Of a stretch of DNA of 64,000 bases, positions 55,735-64,000 are shown piece after piece; the first letter of the stretch is position 1, and each line of letters opens with the position of its first letter. The position numbers were made by a program, and so were the translations under genes. The stretch is from Paraglaciecola mesophila KMM 241 (GTDB lineage: Bacteria; Pseudomonadota; Gammaproteobacteria; Enterobacterales; Alteromonadaceae). The stretch spans positions 1-64,000 of the forward strand of contig NZ_BAEP01000089.1 of assembly GCF_000315015.1 (NCBI RefSeq), in the 5' to 3' direction. The notes beneath the pieces are model-generated. The model saw only the letters and a list, made by a program, of their open reading frames with translations. It made no database searches and was not told where the DNA came from.

Positions 55735-55758
55735 ACCCGGCTATAGGCCGGGTTTTTT
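55735..55758 (+). terminator. Terminator of the atp operon
   Basis: ACCCGGC and GCCGGGT pair around a short TATAG loop, followed by six Ts. A near-parS sequence (55722-55737) overlaps its left arm. Confidence 0.9.
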
Positions 55759-55777
55759 ATGTTCGGTAGTTTCGCTA

Positions 55778-58700
55778 TTACACTATATTCTTAATATGGC
55801 TTTCTAGCGCTCTGCTAATGTTTTCCAACACACTTCTGACCTGTTGCAATACAGTTTCATGTCTAGCAGAGTTGTAATCCCTACACGCGATTGAGGAGCA
55901 TATTTCATCCAACAAGGAGGCTTCCTTCTCAAAAGCATAACGATTGAACAGCTCTTGCGCATTTTTAATCAATTGGGTGGTCTTGATGTCATCCCCTGCG
56001 CGTAATGCTTGTGCAATATCGCCAAGTTGGTTTTCACATTGACTTATGGCATCAGGTAACTGGGCTAGATAAAGTGGAAATGAATGGTTGAAATTGACTA
56101 CTGCTAACGCTACGTCCACGCCCGGCATATTAATACAAGCATAAGCATACCTTAATGCTTGCGGTAGGGTTGTCTGTAAAGCGACTTCATCATTGTTTTT
56201 AACGGATTTCTCAATTCGGCTAAATACATCACCAATATTAGCTAAGCCGAACGAACCCGCTGCACCCTTAATTTTGTGTATCGAAGCAGTTATTTCAGCT
56301 AAATCCCGCTTGTGCCAGGCTTGCTCTATGGAACCCAGTTCTCCCCGTAAATCGGTAATATAACCTTGCACAAGTGGCAGCATTTTATCGTCGTCAATAT
56401 TTGCTTGCTCTGCTTTTGCTAAATTTAAATAGCGACTGACTTTGCTGAAAAAAACTTCTCTATCTATAGGTTTGGCTAAGTGATCAGCAAATCCTATTCT
56501 CAGATAGTGGTCTACTTCGTGTTTCATGGTATTGGCGGTTAACGCTATTGCAGGTGTTTTATTGCCAGAACCGCGGACCGCTTTAAGTGTCTCGATGCCG
56601 TCTAATTCAGGCATATGAATATCCAGCAACAATAAATCAAATTGGCCGGTGTGCATCGCCTGGAGCGCTTGATGGCCATCAGCCACTTCCACTACGTTAA
56701 TGTTCATACGCTTAAGTAACAAGGCAACGAGCTCTCGATTATTAGGATGATCATCCGCAAGAAGTACGTTGCATGCTGCAAATTTAGGCACGTCCGTTTC
56801 ATGGGTAATTTGATGAATATTCGACATATCAATTTCACCAACAGTGCTTAGCCAATGTACATTTTTGGGTGTGACCAACTTAATACTGACGGCGAAGGTG
56901 CTGCCTTTTCTGAGTTGGCTAAGTGCGGATATATCACCGCCTAATCCTTGAGCTAATCGTTTGGCAATACTTAACCCTAACCCAGTCCCGCCAACCTGAC
57001 GGTTGATCACACTGTCTGCTTGGGTAAAAGGATGAAATAACTTGTGCATATCGCTTTGGCTTATCCCTTCACCAGTGTCGATTACCTTAATTATTAAGGT
57101 GGTATTAGCGATACTTACATTTAACGTGATATGACCGCTTTGGGTGAATTTAAGGGCGTTATTGGTCAGATTAAACAATATTTGCTTAAGCCTAATGGCA
57201 TCAGTGATGATTTTATCTGGCAATGGGAAGTCATAGTTAACATGAAAGCCAATGCCCTTGTCTCGCGCACGTTTACCTGCGACCGATTCAATCTCTCCTA
57301 ATAAGGTAAATAAGTGGCAAGGTTGCGCGTCAAATTCTAGTTTATTCGCGTCGATCTTACTTAAATCTAATATGTCGTTGATGATGCGAAGTAAATGCGC
57401 ACCATTTTGGTAGATAATATTTGTAACGCGCTCTTGTTCGGCTTTGTCTATATCGCCTAATAAGATCCCGTCAGCGTAACCTATGATCGATGTGAGAGGG
57501 GTACGTATCTCATGACTCATATTGGCTAGAAAATGATCTTTGGCTGAATTGGCTTCGACCAGCTCTTGATTCGTTTTAGCTAGCTTTGTATTTGCCTCAC
57601 TGAGTGCCTGCGTTCTTATCTTTACCTTGTATTCCAACTGTCGCTTAAGCGCGGCGTTTCTTGAGTTCACTAAACGCATTTTCTCCGCTAATGCAAAGGC
57701 CAATATTAGGGTGTCTGCTGCGATACCCATCAAACCTAACAGATAAATATCGAGGTTGATATCAGACAGTATTCTCAGATTAAGTAGATTTCCGATGAGA
57801 TTAGGGATGATGACGCACAGTATCGCGATAGTGAAATAGCGTGCTGGCCGATAGCCCTTGCTCCAAGATATTATGCCAATGGTTAAGCCTGTCAACAAAA
57901 CCGCTGAGGTCATAATGGACACAATAATAAGACCTAGCGCTTGACTGTAAATCTCCAAGGGTAAAAACAATAAACATAAACAACCAAGTGCAAGTAATAA
58001 GTACATGGCAGGTTTAGATGACACATTTAACCGAAAAAACTCTATTTGAAAAAAAGCTGAAAACGCTGAACCCAAAAGAAAGCCTGACATTAACCAATCT
58101 TTAGCGCTGAACATATGCAAATATTCGAAAATACCAAAAACTGCAGCCCATCCACTGGTGTAAAAAAGCGTAGAAAGAGCGTAATACAAGTACTGATTGT
58201 CACGCATTACTAAATAGATAAATAAATTGTATATGCCTAATGCTAAACACACGCCAATGCATAAAAACAATATAATGTTATCTACTGCGACGACTTCCTG
58301 CATTTTCTGATCAGCCTGCAGTGCAATCTTGATAGGGGCGAAAAAGAAATCGCTGTTAAACACCATCAACACGGTAACGCTTTCGCCAAAGGGGATCTCT
58401 ATCTTACTTCCATAATGAAGAGGGTAAATATTAGTGTGATCGAGCCCACTAAATGAAGAAACAGCAGGACTGTAGTCTTGATAAACCGCAACTTGAATTG
58501 ACTCTACAACAGAGCCATATGGATGAATAAACCAATCTCTGATTTGCGTGTCATTGTGAATCTCGAACGCGGTGACATACCTGTCTTTAAACATGTCACT
58601 CATGTTGTGCTTGTTAAACATCTTCAGCCAATCGGCTAGGGGGGCTTTATATTTTGGTAGCTGAGAATTGCCAATGCTAACATATTGTAAACTATGGCTA

Positions 58701-58813
58701 ATATCTTGTTGTTGAATTTTAGATGCAGAGAATTGCGTTATTGAGCTATTTTGTGCCTCAACCTCGAAACTAAAAAATGACAAAAACAAAATGACAAAAA
58801 ATACAGACTTCAC
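55778..58813 (-). CDS. Hybrid sensor histidine kinase (7TMR-DISM, HisKA-HATPase-REC-Hpt)
   Basis: 1011-residue sensor. Signal peptide (1-20, ends VEA), an extracellular 7TMR-DISM-type beta domain (about 40-170), seven TM helices (about 180-385), a coiled linker, HisKA with phospho-His in NMSHEIRTPLTSIIGYADG (about 434), HATPase (GTGLGLSIAKRLAQGLGG), REC with phospho-Asp in LLLLDIHMPELDG (about 731) and a C-terminal Hpt domain (SIHKIKGAAGSFGL, about 846). This gives a full His-Asp-His relay but no output domain, so a separate response regulator elsewhere is implied; none lies beside it. Signal unknown. Confidence 0.92.
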   Translation of the reverse strand: MKSVFFVILFLSFFSFEVEAQNSSITQFSASKIQQQDISHSLQYVSIGNSQLPKYKAPLADWLKMFNKHNMSDMFKDRYVTAFEIHNDTQIRDWFIHPYGSVVESIQVAVYQDYSPAVSSFSGLDHTNIYPLHYGSKIEIPFGESVTVLMVFNSDFFFAPIKIALQADQKMQEVVAVDNIILFLCIGVCLALGIYNLFIYLVMRDNQYLYYALSTLFYTSGWAAVFGIFEYLHMFSAKDWLMSGFLLGSAFSAFFQIEFFRLNVSSKPAMYLLLALGCLCLLFLPLEIYSQALGLIIVSIMTSAVLLTGLTIGIISWSKGYRPARYFTIAILCVIIPNLIGNLLNLRILSDINLDIYLLGLMGIAADTLILAFALAEKMRLVNSRNAALKRQLEYKVKIRTQALSEANTKLAKTNQELVEANSAKDHFLANMSHEIRTPLTSIIGYADGILLGDIDKAEQERVTNIIYQNGAHLLRIINDILDLSKIDANKLEFDAQPCHLFTLLGEIESVAGKRARDKGIGFHVNYDFPLPDKIITDAIRLKQILFNLTNNALKFTQSGHITLNVSIANTTLIIKVIDTGEGISQSDMHKLFHPFTQADSVINRQVGGTGLGLSIAKRLAQGLGGDISALSQLRKGSTFAVSIKLVTPKNVHWLSTVGEIDMSNIHQITHETDVPKFAACNVLLADDHPNNRELVALLLKRMNINVVEVADGHQALQAMHTGQFDLLLLDIHMPELDGIETLKAVRGSGNKTPAIALTANTMKHEVDHYLRIGFADHLAKPIDREVFFSKVSRYLNLAKAEQANIDDDKMLPLVQGYITDLRGELGSIEQAWHKRDLAEITASIHKIKGAAGSFGLANIGDVFSRIEKSVKNNDEVALQTTLPQALRYAYACINMPGVDVALAVVNFNHSFPLYLAQLPDAISQCENQLGDIAQALRAGDDIKTTQLIKNAQELFNRYAFEKEASLLDEICSSIACRDYNSARHETVLQQVRSVLENISRALESHIKNIV

Positions 58814-59035
58814 ACTAGCACCACCTAACTAAAGCGGCTCTGAAAGCTGAGCTTTGATCCGCAAACTGTAATCGCAACATCCAGCGATAAAAATCGAAAT
58901 ATGTCGCTGATCTACGACTGCATGAAAGTATGCACGACAATCCTTTATACGGTTAGCGTTTTTACCATTTTGCTCATAATTCCTGATGATATGAACAAAA
59001 AATAGGCACTTCTTACATCAATTCAGATCGCCCGA

Positions 59036-59692
59036 TTAGGTTATGTGCTTCGAGGTATGACGGGCAAAAACGCGATTTTGCATTTCACCGAATGTAGTTA
59101 CTAACTCACTTGTGTCTATCTCTTGGGTTAACGTAAGCGCATGAGCTAGGGCTTCCAACGTAGATAAGCCACCTGCAATGGATGTTTTACGAATGTCATA
59201 TTGACTCGTGGGGGGAGTAGCAAAATGCCATGACGAATATTGCTTTAACCACGGATTTAGCTGCCATACTTTGTATGCCTTACGCCATGTGGCATCAATC
59301 AGGATCAGCGTGTCAATTGATGTACGTTGCTTTCTACACAGCGATTCCAAGGCAACGCTGTCTTCATTAGGGTACACAACGGCTACCTTCCCGCCACGCG
59401 TTTTAATACTTCGTTGAAGCCCTGTAAAGTCTTCGGCAGACTCTCCTAGCCAGATCTCACTTTCGGGGATACAAAGCTTGATTAACTTTGCACTATTTTT
59501 AGCATGCCTTGCCTCACTGGGATGTTGCAGAATGACAATTCGCTGTGAACTGACAAGCTCGCATAATAAATCGCAGATACATACGGATTGAGGGTAATCG
59601 CAACGTCGGCAAACAGCTCTTTTCACTCTTAAAATCCTATATAACGCAGTGCTTTTACTCTGCGTTCTCACAACCTGAAAAGGAACAAGCAT
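59036..59692 (-). CDS. DTW-domain tRNA aminocarboxypropyltransferase (TapT-like)
   Basis: DTW family enzyme, which in E. coli (TapT/YfiP) attaches a 3-amino-3-carboxypropyl group from SAM to U47 of tRNA (acp3U). 218 residues with the four Cys of a zinc knuckle (VCRRCDYPQSVCICDLL) near the N-terminus and the DTW-type motif IDATWRKA (about residue 141). Specificity (position 47 or another) cannot be told from sequence. The start ATG 59692 has no strong ribosome-binding site. Confidence 0.85.
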   Translation of the reverse strand: MLVPFQVVRTQSKSTALYRILRVKRAVCRRCDYPQSVCICDLLCELVSSQRIVILQHPSEARHAKNSAKLIKLCIPESEIWLGESAEDFTGLQRSIKTRGGKVAVVYPNEDSVALESLCRKQRTSIDTLILIDATWRKAYKVWQLNPWLKQYSSWHFATPPTSQYDIRKTSIAGGLSTLEALAHALTLTQEIDTSELVTTFGEMQNRVFARHTSKHIT

Positions 59693-59803
59693 TACGACAT
59701 AGCGACGCCTTAATCAAAAGCCGTTGAAGGCATTCTGAGAGGCGCTTAATAATGCAGATTGGTATAATGTCTAATCCACGTTCGCTTTTAGGTAAACAAT
59801 GCC

Positions 59804-60148
59804 ATGTCACACAATCCCCATTATAAACAAATTTGGCAAACAGTTTGTGCTATCCCAGCCGGCAAAGTCGCTAGTTATGGACAGATTGCTGATCTTGCCG
59901 GTTTGCCAGGCCGTGCACGCCTAGTGGGTAAATCTTTGGGTTACATTCCCTCTGATATGAACGTGCCTTGGTATCGAGTGTTACGTTCATCGGGCCAACT
60001 GGCTTTTCCTAAAGGGTCAGAGCAAGCCATGAAACAGACCGGGTTGTTACAAGACGAGAATGTGGCGGTGTTAAGTCACAGAGTCAAATTAGCCAGTTTT
60101 CAGTGGCAGCCCACTTTAGAAGAGATGCTTTGGAAGCTCCAGCAATAG
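59804..60148 (+). CDS. Alkyltransferase-like protein (MGMT family, no active Cys)
   Basis: 114-residue DNA-binding domain of the MGMT family. The active-site PCHR of the methyltransferase is replaced by PWYR, so it is of the ATL type, which binds O6-alkylguanine and flags it for nucleotide-excision repair. The helix-turn-helix (GKVASYGQIADLAGLPGRARLVGKSL) is intact. Alone on the plus strand, divergent from the DTW gene. Confidence 0.9.
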   Translation: MSHNPHYKQIWQTVCAIPAGKVASYGQIADLAGLPGRARLVGKSLGYIPSDMNVPWYRVLRSSGQLAFPKGSEQAMKQTGLLQDENVAVLSHRVKLASFQWQPTLEEMLWKLQQ

Positions 60149-60174
60149 GGTAAATAAATGCTAGTTTGCACTTA

Positions 60175-60906
60175 CTAACAAAATTTAATAAACGTATTTG
60201 CAGTAAGACGGCCTGTTATCTGGTCAACATTAATGTCTTTATCCATGATAAGTGCACTGTGTAATGTGTTTCCGGGGTAAAGCAGCAGCCTATTCTGCTT
60301 ATAAGGTATCTCATGAATACAGGTATAAGCTTGATGGGCTGTGGTGCAGTATTGTCGCGTGTCGGACGAGGCCAAAATTCGGGTCACTTCTGTTCCATAG
60401 GCTTGTTCATTACTCTTAGTGACTCGTTCAATACCACTGCGAGTATGGCGGTAGAAGCCGGTTCCACCATGCTCGGTTGTATTTAAATAGTGTACAACAG
60501 CCAAGGAGTTTGGATCGTTAGTATCGAAATGAGGTAGTGTTTGTTGGGGCAACAATTGGTTAGGTTGTTTCGTGACTTATGAAAAGTAGTTATCTACCGG
60601 AGCGGACGCTAATTCACGGGCGATGTTAAAAATGTTATACAGCCCCTTCATCAAAGGCTTTAAGCTAGCGAGTACATATTCCTTCGGTAACTTACTGCGA
60701 ACACCTGGATAGTAAGTGGCTTCATCAGGGGCAAAATGTGCAGTGTGCTGAGCGAGACTCAGCACACTAGTGAGAGAGTCAAAGTAATTATCTATGATCA
60801 ACACAGGCGTTCTTTGATGCCCTATCTTGATCACTTGGATCTGATGATTTGGGTTTATCCGCAGTTGTTCTGTGGTCAATGTTACAGCCGACTCTCCCAT
60901 ATTCAT
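60175..60906 (-). pseudogene. DUF6445 family protein gene, interrupted by a nonsense codon
   Basis: Two same-frame segments make one 243-residue protein if the in-frame TAA at 60577-60579 is ignored: the upstream part (60577-60906, ending APVDNYFS) and the downstream part (60175-60576, starting VTKQPNQLLPQQTLPHFDTNDP). A related consensus has Leu at the stop position (FSLVT), so a TTA or TTG to TAA change is the simplest lesion. The fold resembles 2-oxoglutarate dioxygenases (HFDT, then later AVVHYL). Such genes lie beside flavin halogenase-like and SapC genes, as here. Pseudogene, sequencing error or stop-codon readthrough cannot be separated. Confidence 0.75.
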
Positions 60907-60915
60907 TGCCCTCTT

Positions 60916-62394
60916 TTACTGACAGTAATGGCGAATAAAATCTAGATGATTAGGTAATTGATTAACGCGTCGCTCAGTTTGCTGTTTTACGCTGGCTAAG
61001 AATTTAGCCAGTTCTTGTTCTGGCATTAAATCCACTATGGGGTGATATGCTTTTGGCGTTATACCCTGCCCTAGCATCACTTGTAACCAAGATGCTTCTC
61101 CGAATAGTTCACCATTGCCTTGATACACGTGGCCGCTTTGGGCAAATTGATCCATTCGCGCCTGTAGCGAATCAGGTATTGGCATATCTTTACAATAGCG
61201 CCAAAATGCTGAGTCTTTACGTGCGGTCGCGTGGTAATGCAAAATAATGAAATCACGAATATTATCGATTTCTTCACGCATGGATGCATTAAATCGATCC
61301 CTGAGCGCTGCTTCCATTTTCTTGGTGGGTAATGACTGCATCAAACGTATAATACTTTGTTGTATAAGATGTATGCTGGTGGACTCGAGTGGCTCAATAA
61401 AGCCACCAGCCAGACCAATCGCAACACAATTTTTATTCCACAGTTTACGCCTTACACCCGTCTTAAATTTCAGTACTCTTGGGGGATTTAACGTTTTACC
61501 CTGAATATTCGCTAACAGTTGTGTTTTGGCCTCATCGTCGCTGATATATTTGCTACAAAACACCATGCCATTTCCCATACGAGTTTGCAGTGGTATTTGC
61601 CACTGCCACCCTGCATGATGGGCAATTGAGCGCGTGTATGGAACCGTTTCGTCGTTCAATTCAGTTTGAACAGTGACGGCACTATCGCAAGGTAACCAAT
61701 GGCTCCAATCTTCGTAACCAGTGTTCAATGCTTGTTCTATCAGTAACCCCCTAAATCCGGTGCAGTCGATAAATAGGTCACCCTGAATTTGACGCCCATT
61801 ATCTAGGGTGAGTGACTGAATAAAGCCGTTGTCGTGATCAAGATTGACTTTGTCGATTTTGCCTTCAATTCGCTGTACCCCGCATTGCTGAGCAATATTG
61901 CGTAAAAATTTAGCATATAGGCCAGCATCAAGATGAAAAGCATGATTACGTTCTTGTTTTGGTGCTATTGCGAATTTCCCCATTCTGCAAGCAAGATGCT
62001 CAGGGCAGTAATCACCTATCTCAGAAGCAATATCTAGCTGTCTTCCTCGCAACCAAAAATGTTGAAAACCAGCCGCCCAGCATCCATGGTTGAATCGACC
62101 AAAAGAATGAATATAAGATTGCGGCTTTTGGTACCAATCATCGAATTTTATACCCAACTTAAATGTCGCATTGGTGGCAGCCATAAACTCTGATTCTTTA
62201 ATTTTCAGCAGGTCGTGAAACAAATGCAAAGTTGGTATGGTTGCCTCACCGACGCCCACTGTGGGAATAGCGTCTGACTCAACCAGGGTTACGTCTATAT
62301 TTTTACCAAATAGCTTTCCAAGAGCTGCCGCTGACATCCAGCCGGCTGTGCCGCCACCAGCAATAACAATTTTTTTTATCGCGTCCTGTTGCAT
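60916..62394 (-). CDS. Tryptophan-halogenase-family FAD protein
   Basis: Flavin-dependent halogenase family, 492 residues. FAD motif AGGGTAGW (about 11), the catalytic Lys region FKLGIKFDDW (about 79), the halogenase-type WQWQIPLQTRMGNG (about 280) and ESTSIH with the catalytic Glu (about 343). In this genomic setting (with SapC, cupin and DUF6445) relatives are TonB-linked and do not appear to make natural products, so the true substrate is unknown. No biosynthetic cluster is present. Start ATG 62394. Confidence 0.88.
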   Translation of the reverse strand: MQQDAIKKIVIAGGGTAGWMSAAALGKLFGKNIDVTLVESDAIPTVGVGEATIPTLHLFHDLLKIKESEFMAATNATFKLGIKFDDWYQKPQSYIHSFGRFNHGCWAAGFQHFWLRGRQLDIASEIGDYCPEHLACRMGKFAIAPKQERNHAFHLDAGLYAKFLRNIAQQCGVQRIEGKIDKVNLDHDNGFIQSLTLDNGRQIQGDLFIDCTGFRGLLIEQALNTGYEDWSHWLPCDSAVTVQTELNDETVPYTRSIAHHAGWQWQIPLQTRMGNGMVFCSKYISDDEAKTQLLANIQGKTLNPPRVLKFKTGVRRKLWNKNCVAIGLAGGFIEPLESTSIHLIQQSIIRLMQSLPTKKMEAALRDRFNASMREEIDNIRDFIILHYHATARKDSAFWRYCKDMPIPDSLQARMDQFAQSGHVYQGNGELFGEASWLQVMLGQGITPKAYHPIVDLMPEQELAKFLASVKQQTERRVNQLPNHLDFIRHYCQ

Positions 62395-62421
62395 AATTTT
62401 TCACTCGATTTGTTAACGTTA

Positions 62422-63453
62422 TTATCTTCTGAGTTTATTTTGTAGATCAGCGCGCAGTTTTCTAATGTTTGTCTCATCCATTGGGCTCGCCAGTATGCTT
62501 TTAGATGTTTCTGGGATATGCGAAAAATCCTCTGGATGGTGCTTAAATACATAATGGTCAAACTGGTTTTTCCATGCATTTCGCTGCTGCTCAGGTAAGT
62601 CACGAATACTCATCATGGCTAATAACAAGGCATTCATAGGTCTACCCATTTGTGCTGGCGTGTCGCGCCACCAATGAGTAATAAGCACATTAAACTCGCT
62701 TAACCCTTGCACATGGTGCCACCACATACTGGGGAGGATAAGTGCGTCTCCTGTTTCTAATTCAGCCATTTGAGCCGCTCCTAACGCCAGTGCGAATTTC
62801 GGATACTTCACCAAGTCGGGCTGATTAAAATCCACAGTGCTAATTGCTTGACCACCTGGGGCCTTATCCAACGGACCAACGTATAGATTTTCTAATTGCT
62901 CAGGTGGAAACAAGGTAAAGCGACGTTTACCAACCGCGCAGCACGCTAGGTTTTGGGCAAAATCATAATGCGCGGCTATATGACTCGCATTACCCAACCA
63001 AATATTCACTAATGGGGCGTTAAGCTCGGGTAAGGTTTCTATTTGCTCGAGTAAACCAGGCAAACTTTGCTCAAGGCTGGTGGCGCTAACATACACGCAC
63101 TGCCCTGTTTTATTGTGAGCGTTGTGCAGAATATCTGTCAGTATTTGCGGCATGCGCTGTTGGCTTGACTCAAAGTTAAACCCTGTCATTGCAGTGTTAT
63201 AGAACACTCGACCTTGGGCGGAGCTCGGCAAATAATGAGTATGAAAAGAGGCACCTTTATCGAACTGTAAAAGGTGTTGTGCCGCTGCTTCATCAGAACG
63301 TTTAGCGGCATTTACCAATGGCCAGTGGTTGCAATAACCTTTCAGTACAATGGGTTGTTGGCTGTTGAGCAAAGCTTCAGGGATATTCTTAGGTGTGATC
63401 CCCTCAAGATGTTTAACCGTTTGAGTGATCTGCTTCGCGTTTGATAAAGGCAC
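62422..63453 (-). CDS. Cupin-like (JmjC/Cupin_8) protein
   Basis: 343-residue member of the cupin-like JmjC family, putative Fe(II)/2-oxoglutarate oxygenase. The metal residues are plausible: HIAAHYD (HxD type, about 158) and a later His in WWHHVQ (about 246). Family members occur in the halogenase/SapC clusters, function unknown. Follows the SapC gene by about 15 bp and precedes the halogenase gene; one operon. Confidence 0.85.
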   Translation of the reverse strand: MPLSNAKQITQTVKHLEGITPKNIPEALLNSQQPIVLKGYCNHWPLVNAAKRSDEAAAQHLLQFDKGASFHTHYLPSSAQGRVFYNTAMTGFNFESSQQRMPQILTDILHNAHNKTGQCVYVSATSLEQSLPGLLEQIETLPELNAPLVNIWLGNASHIAAHYDFAQNLACCAVGKRRFTLFPPEQLENLYVGPLDKAPGGQAISTVDFNQPDLVKYPKFALALGAAQMAELETGDALILPSMWWHHVQGLSEFNVLITHWWRDTPAQMGRPMNALLLAMMSIRDLPEQQRNAWKNQFDHYVFKHHPEDFSHIPETSKSILASPMDETNIRKLRADLQNKLRR

Positions 63454-63468
63454 GTCAGTGTTCTCCGA

Positions 63469-64000
63469 TTATTCCTCTTGTGCGACCCGCTTGTTTTTCA
63501 AGGCCACTAAATCATTGAAATGCACTTGCGAGGCTAAAATCAGATAAGCAGCTTGTAAATACCCTGCTTTATGTAACTGCACTATATTGTCTGAACTAAG
63601 GGTATTGAGTACGTCTTCATTAATGGTATAGAAACCCACTAATTTATGATTAGCACCGTTATCTAAGGTGATATCAAGTGTCATAGGCTCCAACAAATTT
63701 AGGCTTATCAGCGCATTTACGAAGTTGTCATTGCCTTGCAGGCCATGATGCAAGGTTTCAAGTATGGCGGCTATGTCTTCTAAGTATTGACTATTTCCAC
63801 CGTATTCTAAAAACAACTCGACACCCTGCGTTTTACTGACGCGTGGAGAATCAATATCCAAGGTAATCACACGTTGCTGCTCAGTCACGCCATCGGTAGT
63901 CACGTCTTGCCTACCAATGAAGAAAGGCATACGTTGAACAGACAAGGGGATGTAGTTTGCACACCATTTTGAGGATTCTAGAAATAAGTTTTCTTGCTGC
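63469..64000 (-). CDS. SapC family protein, cut by the window edge
   Basis: The frame is open to base 64000 with no start, so the gene extends outside. Visible residues include the SapC signature SSKWCANYIPLSVQRMPFFIG and the downstream acidic/hydrophobic repeats. SapC homologues (named after a Campylobacter S-layer export component) are common in Alteromonadales beside halogenase-like genes; the actual function in these settings is unknown. First visible gene of the SapC-cupin-halogenase-DUF6445 operon. Confidence 0.85.
   Translation of the reverse strand, partial: QQENLFLESSKWCANYIPLSVQRMPFFIGRQDVTTDGVTEQQRVITLDIDSPRVSKTQGVELFLEYGGNSQYLEDIAAILETLHHGLQGNDNFVNALISLNLLEPMTLDITLDNGANHKLVGFYTINEDVLNTLSSDNIVQLHKAGYLQAAYLILASQVHFNDLVALKNKRVAQEE

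Overview
The window looks like the replication-origin neighbourhood of a marine gammaproteobacterium, most likely Alteromonadales (Alteromonadaceae, Paraglaciecola/Glaciecola/Alteromonas-like). This placement is inferred from gene order (dnaA-dnaN-recF-gyrB, rpmH-rnpA-yidD-yidC-mnmE, mioC-oriC-mnmG-rsmG-parAB-atp), moderate GC, GATC-rich E. coli-type oriC and E. coli-like synteny around rrn-yrdA-aroE-dprA-def-fmt and polA-spf-engB-yihI. Nearly all of it is core genome. No CRISPR array, insertion sequence, prophage or tRNA gene was found.

Layout. 1-145: a strong rRNA-type promoter firing leftwards out of the window. 283-7843: gamma-carbonic-anhydrase gene, then leftward genes: LysM, dprA, smg, zinc-ribbon protein, tsaC, hemF, ompW (with a perfect FNR box), aroE and DUF1488. 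8082-12286: def-fmt-rsmB-trkA rightwards. 12391-14330: three exported proteins of little-known role, including a chromosomal TraT lipoprotein. 14601-16052: trkH. 16053-19808: a DnaA-box region, polA and a shortened Spot 42 RNA. 20003-22919: engB, cytochrome c4, a candidate CsrB/CsrC-type RNA, yihI and a frameshifted DUF2489 gene. 22940-29596: tag, glyQS, a lipoprotein, a diguanylate cyclase and an Asp/Glu racemase-like gene. 29970-36057: gyrB-recF-dnaN-dnaA leftwards, with two perfect parS sites inside recF. 36563-41009: rpmH-rnpA-yidD-yidC-yajQ-mnmE. 41288-43238: mioC followed by a DnaT-like and a DnaC-like gene, directly beside oriC (about 43800-44210). 44298-48643: mnmG-rsmG-parA-parB. 48745-55697: the full F-ATPase operon. 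55778-58813: a large hybrid histidine kinase. 59036-64000: TapT-like, alkyltransferase-like, and a DUF6445 / flavin halogenase-like / cupin / SapC cluster that runs off the right edge.

How it works together. DnaA, clamp, gyrase, oriC, a probable helicase-loader pair and the ParAB/parS segregation system sit within about 19 kb, so initiation and segregation functions are physically clustered. The most unusual points are the DnaT/DnaC-like pair at oriC, whose DnaC-like member lacks the arginine finger; paired parS sites written into recF codons; two regulatory RNAs flanking engB/cyt c4; a diverged palindromic repeat present twice; and two genes broken by single lesions (DUF2489 frameshift, DUF6445 nonsense codon).
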